NCBI GenBank assembly: GCA_905210085.1
Contig: CAJLVJ010000030.1
Location: forward strand, 1-24,346
Source: an uncultured Collinsella sp.
GTDB lineage: Bacteria > Actinomycetota > Coriobacteriia > Coriobacteriales > Coriobacteriaceae
Direction: 5' to 3'
DNA: 24,346 nt
Positions 13,485 to 21,734 of this stretch are shown here, one piece after another (position 1 is the first letter of the stretch; every line of letters begins with the position of its first letter). Made by a program: the position numbers and the translations under genes. The notes under the pieces are model-generated. The model did not search any database. It was given only the letters and a program-made list of their open reading frames with translations, and had not been told where the DNA came from.

Positions 13485-13530
13485 GTCGCCGGGTCGTCGC
13501 TGATGATGTCGTCGATAAGGGCGATTTCGC
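13442..13530 (-). pseudogene. C-terminal tail of an unidentified protein, copy B
   Basis: The minus strand encodes IALIDDIISDDPATYVTQIT, then VSVAPSR and TAA (13442-13444). It is the second copy of the 88-bp sequence at 12090-12177. It begins right behind the stop of the MATE gene (13540), in a different frame and with no start of its own. Confidence 0.5.
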
Positions 13531-13539
13531 GTTGCCCCG

Positions 13540-14886
13540 CTACGCTACCAACTTGTCAAAAGCTCCGCGGCGGTTGAGCACGGTAAACGCGACAACACAG
13601 ATGACCGCCGACAAAATCGATCCACACGGCGAAGCGATGCCCATGGGAAACAACGTATCGGAATAGGCATTCGACAGCAGCCACGCACCGGGCACGCGAA
13701 TGAGCGCCACGGCCAGCACGTTGTGCGCAAAGCCGATGTAGCTCTTGCCGTAAGCAGCGAAAAAGCCGCTAAAGCAAATGTGGATGCCGGCAAAAATCGC
13801 GTCGAAAATGTAGCTGTGCATATAGCCGGTACCGGCCGCGACCACTGCGGCGTCCTTGGCAAAAAAGCCGATAAACGCCGGCGCCACCAGCCACATCAGC
13901 GCTGTGATCAGGCAGCCGTACACCACCGAGATGGTCATGGCGTCCTTGAGTACCTGACGTGCGCGATCGCCCTTGCCCGCGCCGGCGTTTTGCGCCGTGA
14001 GCGCGCTGACGGTGGCGCCCATGGAGCTCGGCACAATGAACAAAAAGCTGATCATCTTTTCGACCAGGCCCACGGCGGCGGCGTCGACCAGGCCGCGATG
14101 GTTGGCGATGACGGTGATAAACATAAACGCCACCTGGATGCAGCCGTCCTGCACAGCCACAGGCACGCCGATCTTAAGAATGCTGCCGAGCACCTCGGGC
14201 TGGGGGCGCAGGTCGCTACGCTTAACGTGGATGTTCGTGCGACGGCTCTTGAGCCATACGAGCGCGAGGGCAACGCTGGCCGTCTGCGCGGTCACCGTGC
14301 CGAGCGCCGCGCCCACGGGGCCGAGCCCCATGTGCCCGATAAACAGATAATCGAGCGCGATATTAATGATGCACGCCACGCCAATTACGTACATGGGCGA
14401 GCGCGAATCGCCCAGCCCGCGAAAGATGGCCGAAAGAATGTTGTATGCGGCGATAAACGGAATGCCGACAAAGCAGATACGCAGGTAGGCGGCGGTTCCT
14501 TCGACTGCCTCGGCCGGCGTGCCAATGAGTGCCACAATCTGCGGACACAATGCAAGCAGGACAGCGGCCAGCACCACCGAGACGCCCATAAAGAGCGTGA
14601 TGGTGTTGCCGATGGCGGTCTCGGCGCGGTCGAAGCGGCGCGAACCCACGGCGTGGCCGACGATGACCGTCGTTCCCATGGCTAGACCCACGAGCGTCAC
14701 GGTAATGATATAGAGCGTCTGCGCACCATTGCCCACGGCGGTGATGCCGGCGGCGCCGCTAAACTGCCCCATCATGTACAGGTCGGCCATGCCGTAGAGC
14801 ATCTGCAAAAAGTACGAGAGCATATAAGGCAGGGCAAAGACCGCGATGGTCTTAAGGACATTGCCGCGTGTGAGGTCGTGTTCCAT
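13540..14886 (-). CDS. MATE-family multidrug/Na+ exporter
   Basis: The protein has 448 residues, with ATG at 14886 on the minus strand. It is a twelve-helix inner-membrane exporter with two similar halves: an N-terminal half starting LTRGNVLKTIAVFALPYMLS, with MLYGMADLYMMGQF, and a second half starting ILKIGVPVAVQDG. This is the NorM/DinF-like pattern. Such proteins expel cationic drugs or metabolites by antiport with Na+ or H+. The substrate cannot be read from sequence. The ribosome-binding site is weak (AGAAAG). The gene is divergent from the ABC exporter pair, and its promoter has a MerR-type layout (14927-14957). No MerR-family gene is in the window. Confidence 0.93.
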   Translation of the reverse strand: MEHDLTRGNVLKTIAVFALPYMLSYFLQMLYGMADLYMMGQFSGAAGITAVGNGAQTLYIITVTLVGLAMGTTVIVGHAVGSRRFDRAETAIGNTITLFMGVSVVLAAVLLALCPQIVALIGTPAEAVEGTAAYLRICFVGIPFIAAYNILSAIFRGLGDSRSPMYVIGVACIINIALDYLFIGHMGLGPVGAALGTVTAQTASVALALVWLKSRRTNIHVKRSDLRPQPEVLGSILKIGVPVAVQDGCIQVAFMFITVIANHRGLVDAAAVGLVEKMISFLFIVPSSMGATVSALTAQNAGAGKGDRARQVLKDAMTISVVYGCLITALMWLVAPAFIGFFAKDAAVVAAGTGYMHSYIFDAIFAGIHICFSGFFAAYGKSYIGFAHNVLAVALIRVPGAWLLSNAYSDTLFPMGIASPCGSILSAVICVVAFTVLNRRGAFDKLVA

Positions 14887-14926
14887 GGGCGGGGCTTTCT
14901 GGCTGGGTTCGTTTACGTACCAGTGT

Positions 14927-14957
14927 AGTGAAAACCCTACAACGATTGTAGAGTCAA
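14927..14957 (-). promoter_or_regulatory. MerR-type promoter of the MATE gene
   Basis: On the minus strand TTGACT (14952-14957) and TTCACT (14927-14932) are separated by 19 bases. That spacer contains the dyad CTACAA-TCG-TTGTAG (14937-14951). An overlong spacer filled by a palindrome is the layout of promoters activated by MerR-family regulators such as SoxR and BmrR. TACACT (14922-14927) is an alternative -10. Confidence 0.55.
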
Positions 14958-15075
14958 GGTTTGTGTTGACGCCGAAGCGAAAAAGTCTCGCGCACCATTA
15001 TTCCGAGTGAATATGGACACACATCACGAGAACTCGCCGCCGGCGCTAACCTTGCAGAAAACGATTTCGGAATAC

Positions 15076-15105
15076 TTGACACCATTATTCGGCGCGCAAT
15101 AATAC
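15076..15105 (+). promoter_or_regulatory. promoter of the ABC exporter operon
   Basis: TTGACA (15076-15081) and TAATAC (15100-15105) are separated by 18 bases, 40 bases before the GTG start. Upstream, TATTCCGA (14999-15006) and TCGGAATA (15067-15074) form an inverted pair 60 bases apart, the second next to the -35; these could be operator halves. Confidence 0.65.
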
Positions 15106-15144
15106 GTGCGTTTGCGAACAACGTTTGATGGGGGTTGAACCTGC

Positions 15145-16974
15145 GTGCGCAATCTCAAAATACTGTTTTCCTATCTAGGGGCATACCGTCGCGATGCCAT
15201 CCTCGGCGTGTTCTTTGTGTCGGTCGAGACGGTGCTCGAGCTGTTTATCCCGGTCATCATGGCCAACATCATCGATGTGGGCGTGCCTGCGGGTGATATC
15301 AACTACATGCTGCTGCAGGGCGCGTACATGTTGGTGTGCGCTGCGCTTTCGCTGGTACTGGGCTTGGGTTATGCCCGTACGTCCGCCCGCGTTGCCTCGG
15401 GCCTAGGCGCTAACCTGCGCGAGGCCGAGTACAAAAAGATTCAGACGCTCGCTTTTGGTAACCTGGACAACTACGACGCCAGCTCGCTCGTCACCCGCAT
15501 GACCACGGACATCACCGTTATCCAAAATGCTGTGGGCAACGGCTTTCGCCCTATGGTGCGCGGCCCGGTGACGCTTATCGTCGGCCTTATCTACGCGCTG
15601 ATGCTGTCGCGCCCGCTCGCCACCGTCTTTGCGATCATCTTGCCCGTGCTGGCAATCGTGCTGGGCGTCATCACCTATCGCGTGAGCCCGCTCTACCGCC
15701 AACTCCAGACCTCGATGGACCACCTCAACGGCGTGGTACAGGAAGACCTCACCGCCGTGCGTGCCGTCAAGGCCTACGTTCGTACCGAGCACGAGGAGGC
15801 CAAGTTCGACACCGTCAATACCGAGCTCGCGCGCACTGCGACAAAGACCTTTGGCAGCGCGGTGCTCAACCTGCCGGTGTTTCAGCTGTCGATGTACGTG
15901 GCTGCGCTCTCCATCCTGTGGATTGGCGGCCGCATGATTCTCGCCGGCAAGCTGGGCGTGGGCTCGCTCACGGGCTTTATGAGCTACGTGCTGCTGATCA
16001 TGAATTCGCTCATGATGATTTCCAACGTGTTTTTGCTGCTCACGCGCGCTCTTACGAGTGTGGGCCGTATCGCCGAGGTGCTCGATGAGGAGCCCTTTAT
16101 CGCCAACCCCGCGGGAGACCTCGCGATTGCGGCACCAGCGGACGGCAGTATCGAGTTTCGCGACGTGTCGTTTAAATACCGCGCGGATGCTGCCGAGGAT
16201 GTGCTCGAGCATATCGACCTTCGCATCGAGAGCGGCTCGACGGTGGGCATCCTCGGCGGCACGGGCTCGGGCAAGAGCTCACTTGTGCAGCTGATTGCGC
16301 GCCTGTACGACGCTACCGAGGGCGCCGTGCTTGTGGGCGGACGTGACGTGCGTGACTACGACCTCGCGACCCTACGCGACGCCGTGGGCATTGTGCTGCA
16401 AAAGAACGTGCTGTTTACGGGCACCGTGCGCGAGAACCTGCAGTGGGGTAATCCGCAGGCGTCGGACGATGAGCTCCTCGCGGCTTGCCGCGCGGCGTGC
16501 GTGGACGAGTTCCTTGATCGCATCGGCGGACTCGACGGCGAGTTGGGCCAAGGCGGCGCCGGTGTCTCGGGTGGCCAGAAGCAGCGCCTGTGCATCGCAC
16601 GCACACTGCTCAAGCATCCGCGCGTGCTCATTTTTGATGACTCCACCAGCGCGGTCGATATGGCGACCGACGCTAAGATTCGCGAGCACATCGCTCGGAT
16701 TCCCAATACGACCGTGCTCATCATCGCCCAGCGCATCGCGAGCGCCATGGATGCCGATCGCATTGTAGTGTTGGATGACGGTCGTGTCCACGGCGTGGGC
16801 ACGCACGAGGAACTGCTGGCGGGCGACAACATATACCAGGAGATTTACGCCTCGCAGATGGAGTTTGCGGGGAACACGGACGCCAGCGACGGCGGCGACG
16901 ATGGCTGCGCGAATGATCCGTTTTCCTCCGTCGCATGCGGATCACCCTTGGAAGGGGGTGAGCGCCATGCCTAA
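15145..16974 (+). CDS. ABC exporter half-transporter, degenerate-site subunit (TM287/BmrC-like)
   Basis: The protein has 609 residues and starts at GTG 15145. A six-helix ABC exporter membrane domain (about 1-310) is followed by an ATPase domain with Walker A GGTGSGKSS (about 369-377), signature VSGGQKQR (about 474-481) and Walker B VLIFDDSTSAVD. The catalytic glutamate after Walker B is Asp (D499), and the switch histidine is Gln (Q529 in IIAQRIAS). Both changes are the mark of the subunit carrying the degenerate site in heterodimeric exporters such as TM287/288. The partner gene follows with an 8-base overlap. The last about 20 residues (from DPFSSVACGS) are encoded by a GATCCG hairpin repeat and do not look like ABC sequence. 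Likely cargo is a drug, lipid or peptide. Confidence 0.95.
   Translation: MRNLKILFSYLGAYRRDAILGVFFVSVETVLELFIPVIMANIIDVGVPAGDINYMLLQGAYMLVCAALSLVLGLGYARTSARVASGLGANLREAEYKKIQTLAFGNLDNYDASSLVTRMTTDITVIQNAVGNGFRPMVRGPVTLIVGLIYALMLSRPLATVFAIILPVLAIVLGVITYRVSPLYRQLQTSMDHLNGVVQEDLTAVRAVKAYVRTEHEEAKFDTVNTELARTATKTFGSAVLNLPVFQLSMYVAALSILWIGGRMILAGKLGVGSLTGFMSYVLLIMNSLMMISNVFLLLTRALTSVGRIAEVLDEEPFIANPAGDLAIAAPADGSIEFRDVSFKYRADAAEDVLEHIDLRIESGSTVGILGGTGSGKSSLVQLIARLYDATEGAVLVGGRDVRDYDLATLRDAVGIVLQKNVLFTGTVRENLQWGNPQASDDELLAACRAACVDEFLDRIGGLDGELGQGGAGVSGGQKQRLCIARTLLKHPRVLIFDDSTSAVDMATDAKIREHIARIPNTTVLIIAQRIASAMDADRIVVLDDGRVHGVGTHEELLAGDNIYQEIYASQMEFAGNTDASDGGDDGCANDPFSSVACGSPLEGGERHA
16912..16944. repeat. 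GATCCG hairpin repeat, copy 2, inside a coding end
   Basis: Bases 16912-16932 equal the inverse of 9636-9656 over all 21 positions. TGATCCG (16914-16920) pairs with CGGATCA (16938-16944). The repeat lies in the last codons of the first ABC gene, just before the ribosome-binding site of the second. Confidence 0.7.
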
Positions 16975-18865
16975 GACCGCAGCCCAAGCACGCCCGGCCG
17001 ACCTCAAGCACACCGTGCGCCGCCTGCTCTCCTACATGGGGCATGCCAAGTTCTCGTTGCTCGCGGTGGGCGTGCTCGCCTCCGTCGCCGCCATCGCGAG
17101 CCTCGTCGGCACCTACATGGTGCGCCCCATCGTTAACGGTTTGGCCACGGGCGGGGAGGAACTGCTTACCAAGCAGGTCATCCTGACGGCGATCATCTAC
17201 GCCGCGGGAGTGCTTTCGGCCCTGGGCTACTCGCAGATTATGGTGCGCGCGGCCCAACGCGTGGTGTCCGATATTCGCCGCGACCTGTTCGCGCACATCC
17301 AGACGCTGCCGCTCAGTTATTTTGACAGCACGCGCTCGGGCGACATCATGAGCTTTTTCACCAACGACGTCGACACTGTCTCCGAGGCGCTCAACAACAG
17401 CTTTGCCAACGTGATTCAGGCCGCCATTCAGGTTGTGGGCACCACGGCCATGCTCATCATCCTTAACTGGCAGCTCACGATTATCACGCTCGTGTGCGAT
17501 GCGGCCATTGTGCTGTATGCGCGCTACTCGGGCGCGCGCTCTAAGCGTTTCTTTGCCGCCCAGCAGGCATCGCTTGGCGACCTGGACGGATATATCGAAG
17601 AGATGGTCTCGGGCCAAAAGGTCATCAAGGTCTTTAATCACGAGGCAGCGAATGCCGCCGGCTTCACCTGCCGCAACGACGAGCTTTGCCGCACTGGCAC
17701 CGCCGCCGTGAGCTATGCCAACTCCATGGTGCCCATGACCGTCGTGATTGGCTACGTCAACTATGCCATCGTCGCCGTGGCGGGCGGCATACTCTGCATC
17801 AAGGGGCTCGCCGACGTAGGTGCGCTCGCAAGCTACCTGGTCTTCGTGCGCCAGGCGGCCATGCCCATCAACCAGTTTACACAGCTGGGCAACTTCTTGC
17901 TCAACGCGTTGGCCGGCGCCGAGCGCCTGTTTGCTGCCATGGATCTTAAGCCCGAGGTTGACGAGGGCTGCGTGGAGCTGGTGCAGACGGGCGATGCCGC
18001 GTGGGCGTGGAAGATTCCCGAGGGCCAGGGCGTGGGCGCGTACGGGCACCTGCATGATGTGGCTGCCGTTGATGGGTCGGGCCGCGCGGTGGCTGCCGAC
18101 GGCACCGAGCTCACGTGCGGCTTGGTCCCGCTTGCCGGCGACGTGCGCTTCCATGCCGTGGACTTTTTCTACGTGCCGGGCACCCGTGTGCTCACGGATC
18201 TCAACCTGTTTGCCAAGCCGGGGCAAAAGATCGCGTTTGTGGGCTCGACGGGCGCCGGAAAGACGACCATCACTAACCTCATCAACCGCTTCTACGAGGT
18301 CGATGACGGCGAGATCACGTACGACGGCATCGACGTCAAGCACATTGCCAAGGCCAGCCTGCGCGGGTCGCTCGGCATTGTGCTGCAGGACACGCACCTG
18401 TTTAGCGGCACCATTGCGCAGAACATCCGCTTTGGCAAGCTCGACGCGACCGACGAGGAGGTGCGCGCCGCTGCCGAGGCAGCCTGCGCCGACTCGTTTA
18501 TCCGCCGCCTGCCTAGAGGGTACGACACGCCGGTCACGGCCGACGGCGCCAACCTGTCGCAGGGCCAGCGCCAGCTGCTCGCCATTGCACGCGTGGCCGT
18601 CGCCGATCCGCCGGTGCTCATCCTGGACGAGGCCACTTCGAGTATCGACACGCGTACCGAAAAGCTCATCGAGCGCGGTATGGACCGCATCATGCGCGGA
18701 CGCACCACGTTCATGATTGCGCACCGCCTGTCCACCGTCCGCGACGCCGATGCCATCATGGTCCTCGAACACGGCCGCATCATCGAGCGCGGCACGCACG
18801 AAGAGCTGCTCGCCCAGCACGGCGAGTACTGGCAGCTGGCGCATGGCTTAAAAGAGTTGGATTAA
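16967..18865 (+). CDS. ABC exporter half-transporter, catalytic subunit (TM288/BmrD-like)
   Basis: The protein has 632 residues, starting at ATG 16967 after GGGGGTGAG; the start overlaps the upstream stop by eight bases. A membrane domain (about 20-325) with the loop ISYFDSTRSGDIMSF-like coupling region (seen as LSYFDSTRSGDIMSFFTNDVD) leads to an ATPase domain. That domain has Walker A GSTGAGKTT (about 426-434), signature NLSQGQRQ, Walker B LILDEATSSID with E555, and the switch histidine H586 (IAHRLSTV), all intact. It pairs with the upstream subunit, which lacks the catalytic residues. Between the two domains is an unusually long linker (about 335-400, with KIPEGQGVGAYGHLHDVAAV) not present in typical homologues; its role is unknown. 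Confidence 0.95.
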   Translation: MPKTAAQARPADLKHTVRRLLSYMGHAKFSLLAVGVLASVAAIASLVGTYMVRPIVNGLATGGEELLTKQVILTAIIYAAGVLSALGYSQIMVRAAQRVVSDIRRDLFAHIQTLPLSYFDSTRSGDIMSFFTNDVDTVSEALNNSFANVIQAAIQVVGTTAMLIILNWQLTIITLVCDAAIVLYARYSGARSKRFFAAQQASLGDLDGYIEEMVSGQKVIKVFNHEAANAAGFTCRNDELCRTGTAAVSYANSMVPMTVVIGYVNYAIVAVAGGILCIKGLADVGALASYLVFVRQAAMPINQFTQLGNFLLNALAGAERLFAAMDLKPEVDEGCVELVQTGDAAWAWKIPEGQGVGAYGHLHDVAAVDGSGRAVAADGTELTCGLVPLAGDVRFHAVDFFYVPGTRVLTDLNLFAKPGQKIAFVGSTGAGKTTITNLINRFYEVDDGEITYDGIDVKHIAKASLRGSLGIVLQDTHLFSGTIAQNIRFGKLDATDEEVRAAAEAACADSFIRRLPRGYDTPVTADGANLSQGQRQLLAIARVAVADPPVLILDEATSSIDTRTEKLIERGMDRIMRGRTTFMIAHRLSTVRDADAIMVLEHGRIIERGTHEELLAQHGEYWQLAHGLKELD

Positions 18866-18914
18866 CCCGTTCGAGCACGATGCTTTGGTCCTCCGTGCCC
18901 CTCACCTCGCCTCG

Positions 18915-18977
18915 AACCATCACAACATTCGACGTTTTTTGCCAAAAATGGGAAAAGCATCGAATGTTGTGATGGTT
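18915..18977. repeat. 63-bp palindromic element, copy 1
   Basis: AACCATCACAACATTCGA (18915-18932) and its perfect inverse (18960-18977) flank a 27-base centre rich in T and A runs. The second copy at 23023-23085 has the same total length and identical 18-bp arms, with its centre in the opposite orientation. It lies about 50 bases after the ABC operon and may end transcription in both directions. The remainder of the spacer to 19110 holds a -10-like TATTAT (19065-19070), probably of moaA. Confidence 0.8.
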
Positions 18978-19110
18978 TGTATGTTGAGGATGGGCTTGGG
19001 AAGCCGGTTTTGCTCGAAGCGGCCTGTCCTGTCGTACGGGTGTCGGCGTGATTCTCTCGTGGGGTATTATGTTTTCCGAAGAATAAAACGCCGCGTGAGG
19101 GGAGGGCCGC

Positions 19111-20166
19111 GTGGACGGGCACGTGCAACATGACGGCTTCGGCCGCGATATCAACTACCTGCGCATTGCCGTTACCGATAAGTGCAATTTCCGCTGCATT
19201 TACTGCATGCCGGCCGATGGCGTGGCGCCCCGTGCACACGACGAGTTACTCAGTGCCGAGGAAATCGCCCGCTTTGTGCGCTTGGTGGCGGGAGAGGGCA
19301 TTCGCCGCGTACGCCTGACGGGCGGCGAGCCGCTGGTCAGCCGCCGTATCATTCCGCTTATTCGCGACATCCGCGCGATTCCGCAGATCGAGGACATCTC
19401 GCTTACCACCAATGGCGCCCTGCTGCCCAAGCTGGCACCGCAGCTCAAAGATGCCGGGCTTAACCGCGTCAACATCTCGCTCGACACACTCGACCCTACG
19501 CTGTTTGGAAAGATCACGCGCCTGGGCCGGCTCGAGCAGACCATGGCAGGCATCGACGCGGCGCTGGCTTGGGGCTTTGAGCCCGTTAAGGTCAACTGCG
19601 TTGTGGTGCGTCGGCTCAACCAGGATGTGGCAGCCCTTGCGCGGCTGACCGTCGACCGCCCCATCCACCTGCGCTTTATCGAATACATGCCCATTGGCGA
19701 CGAGCGCACGAGCTCGCATTGCACTGTGGACCCGCATGCGCCCGCGCTCAATCCCGAGCTGTGGGACGCGAGCGATACCGTGCCGAGCGACGAGTTGCGG
19801 GCGCGCATCAATGCCGGGGCTGCCGCGGCTGGACTGGGCGAGCTCGAGCCGCTCGACATCAACGACGCTCCTGCCGGCGCGGGCCCTGCGCGCTATTGGC
19901 ACTTTCCGGGCGCGGCGGGAACGGTCGGCTTCATTAGCGCCATGTCCAACCATTTTTGCGCGAATTGCAACCGTCTGCGCCTGACGGCCGATGGCAACGT
20001 GCGTCCGTGCCTGTTCAGCGATGCCGAGTATTCGGTGCGCGACGCCCTGCGCCGTGGTGATGATATGCAGGTACTTTCGATTTGGCGCGATGCCGTAGCC
20101 CACAAACCGCAGGAACACGCGATAATTGAGGGCACGCAACGATTTATGTCCCAAATCGGAGGATGA
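19111..20166 (+). CDS. moaA: GTP 3',8-cyclase MoaA (molybdenum cofactor synthesis)
   Basis: The protein has 351 residues and starts at GTG 19111 after GAGGGGAGGG. It is a radical SAM enzyme turning GTP into 3',8-cyclo-GTP, the first step of molybdenum cofactor synthesis. The radical SAM cluster motif is C25-x3-C29-x2-C32 in DKCNFRCIYCMP. RLTGGEPLVSRRI is the SAM-binding stretch. The C-terminal second 4Fe-4S site has C283, C286 and C300 (FCANCNRLRL ... NVRPC). The chain ends in GG, needed for activity in MoaA. moaC-mobB starts 5 bases after its stop, so the two form an operon. Confidence 0.97.
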   Translation: MDGHVQHDGFGRDINYLRIAVTDKCNFRCIYCMPADGVAPRAHDELLSAEEIARFVRLVAGEGIRRVRLTGGEPLVSRRIIPLIRDIRAIPQIEDISLTTNGALLPKLAPQLKDAGLNRVNISLDTLDPTLFGKITRLGRLEQTMAGIDAALAWGFEPVKVNCVVVRRLNQDVAALARLTVDRPIHLRFIEYMPIGDERTSSHCTVDPHAPALNPELWDASDTVPSDELRARINAGAAAAGLGELEPLDINDAPAGAGPARYWHFPGAAGTVGFISAMSNHFCANCNRLRLTADGNVRPCLFSDAEYSVRDALRRGDDMQVLSIWRDAVAHKPQEHAIIEGTQRFMSQIGG

Positions 20167-20170
20167 TCAT

Positions 20171-21469
20171 ATGGCCAAGAGCAGGTACGCCGATGCCACC
20201 AAGGCCGCTCGCAGGGCCGCGATGTCTGCCCACAAAGTCACGGCTGCGGCCAGCGATGCCGTTACAGGCGCGCAGCCGACTGCCAGCGCTGTCGCCGAGC
20301 CCGCCCGTGATGCCCGTCGCGACGAGCTGACGCACGTGGATGCCAAGGGCGAGGTGCGCATGGTCGACGTGTCCGACAAGGCCGAGACCCATCGCATCGC
20401 CATCGCCGAGGGCACCATTCTCATGCATCCCGAGACGCAGGCCATGGTGCTGCAGGATCGCGCCAAAAAGGGTGACGTGCTTGCCTGCGCGCGCGTGGCG
20501 GGCATCATGGCCATCAAACGCACGAGCGACATCATCCCCATGTGTCATCCGCTGCTCATTACCAAGAGTAAGTGCGACATTGCGCCTATCGCTCCGGCGG
20601 GGACGCCGGCCGATGACGTGCCCGAGGGCTGGGCGCCGGCGCGCGCGGACGGGCAGGTTGGCTTTCATGTACTGGTTACGGCCGGCGTGACGGGCAAGAC
20701 GGGTATCGAGATGGAGGCCCTGACCGGCGCGAGCGCCGCGTGCTTAACCATCTACGACATGTGCAAGGCAGTCGATCGCGGCATGGAGATTGTCGACGTG
20801 CGCCTGTTGCACAAGGAGGGCGGCCGTTCGGGCGTGTGGGATCGTGCAGAGCGTCAGGCCGCTGCCGTTGAGTCCGTGGCCGCTGACGGTGCCGCGCCCG
20901 CAAGCGCACCCGTCGCCGTCGCACCCGCAGCTCCGACACCGGCCGTCCCCGCGATCGCGTTTATCGGCTATCAAAACTCGGGCAAGACCACGCTCGTCGA
21001 GAAGGTTATCGCCGAGCTCACCCGCCGCGGCCTGCGCGTGGGTTCGCTCAAGCATCATGGACATCACGGTTTTGATATCGATGTGCCCGCTAAGGACACC
21101 TGGCGCCATCACCAGGCCGGATCCAAGCACGTTGGCCTCATCTGCGCCACGCGCTGGGCGGAGTACGCCGACACGCGCGAGGAGGACGAGATGCCCGCGC
21201 GCGAGCTGCTGTCGCGCTACAACGATGTCGACGTGGTGATCATCGAGGGCTACAAGACCGAGGGCTTCGACAACATCGTGGTCGCACGCTCCGGTGTCGA
21301 CCGTCTGCGCGGCAAGAGCTCGCTCGACCTGGTCGACGGTCACACGCTGGCCCTTGCCTGCAACGAAGCCCTGGCGCGTCAGGCCTTCGACGCCGGCTTT
21401 GCGACCCGAGCCATCAACATCAACGACGCCCGAGCCATCTGCGACCTGATCCAAGATCATCTGGCCTAA
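20171..21469 (+). CDS. moaC: MoaC-MobB fusion protein (molybdenum cofactor synthesis)
   Basis: The protein has 432 residues, starting at ATG 20171 with GGAGG 8 bases upstream. Residues 1-62 are an alanine-rich extension. Residues about 63-225 are MoaC, which turns 3',8-cyclo-GTP into cyclic pyranopterin monophosphate: LTHVDAKGEVRMVDVSDK, then IPMCHPLLITK, GIEMEALTGASAACLTIYDM and CKAVDRGMEIV. The catalytic Asp/Lys (YDMCKA) and the CHPL histidine are present. An Ala/Pro linker of about 30 residues follows, then MobB (about 260-432): P-loop GYQNSGKTT with K272, LKHHGHHGFDIDVPAKDT, and VIIEGYKTEG. MobB binds GTP and helps the guanylation steps late in the pathway. Joining an early-step enzyme to a late-step helper is unusual. 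No moaB, moaD, moaE or moeA is in the window. Confidence 0.93.
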   Translation: MAKSRYADATKAARRAAMSAHKVTAAASDAVTGAQPTASAVAEPARDARRDELTHVDAKGEVRMVDVSDKAETHRIAIAEGTILMHPETQAMVLQDRAKKGDVLACARVAGIMAIKRTSDIIPMCHPLLITKSKCDIAPIAPAGTPADDVPEGWAPARADGQVGFHVLVTAGVTGKTGIEMEALTGASAACLTIYDMCKAVDRGMEIVDVRLLHKEGGRSGVWDRAERQAAAVESVAADGAAPASAPVAVAPAAPTPAVPAIAFIGYQNSGKTTLVEKVIAELTRRGLRVGSLKHHGHHGFDIDVPAKDTWRHHQAGSKHVGLICATRWAEYADTREEDEMPARELLSRYNDVDVVIIEGYKTEGFDNIVVARSGVDRLRGKSSLDLVDGHTLALACNEALARQAFDAGFATRAININDARAICDLIQDHLA

Positions 21470-21510
21470 AACCTGCCAAATAGGGACAGGTTTATTTTGG
21501 CAGGTTTTAT
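21468..21510 (+). terminator. terminator after moaA-moaC/mobB
   Basis: A perfect 13-bp stem (21468-21480 with 21496-21508) starts within the stop codon. The loop contains GGGACAGG, and the right arm ends in TTTT. The A/T ends make it usable in both directions. Confidence 0.8.
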
Positions 21511-21527
21511 CTGGGCAAACGTCATTT

Positions 21528-21565
21528 CCACCACAGAGGGTCCAGGCACCTTTGTGGTGGTTTTT
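21528..21565 (+). terminator. second terminator; CCACAAAGG repeat copy 2
   Basis: CCACCACAGAGG (21528-21539) pairs with CCTTTGTGGTGG (21549-21560) with one G-U pair; the loop is close to copy 1 (CAGGCA kept), then TTTTT. It stands 18 bases behind the first terminator. Confidence 0.75.
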
Positions 21566-21657
21566 GCTTTAGTAGATGTGTGGGACATGCCTTACAATCT
21601 ACCAAGTAGTTCATGACGGGCGAAAAACGGAGAGAAGGGGCTTGATGCGTCCTTAAT

Positions 21658-21723
21658 GTTTCATGCGGATAGATTGATTTGACAGACGGTGGCGAAAGCC
21701 CGCCGTCCGCATTCGTATGAAAC
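21658..21723 (+). promoter_or_regulatory. large folded leader in front of the MFS gene
   Basis: GTTTCAT (21658-21664) pairs with ATGAAAC (21717-21723) and TGCGGA (21664-21669) with TCCGCA (21706-21711). Inside is a hairpin with stem ACGG/CCGT, GGC/GCC and a GAAA tetraloop (21694-21697). The fold ends directly against the ribosome-binding site AAGGAG. It could be a cis-acting RNA that controls translation. A possible -10, TACAAT, lies at 21593-21598. Confidence 0.45.
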
Positions 21724-21734
21724 AAGGAGTCTCC

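Noticed and set aside
16721..18844. A 707-codon open frame on the minus strand across the second ABC gene
   Set aside because: Same reason: it is the codon-bias shadow of a clear ABC transporter.
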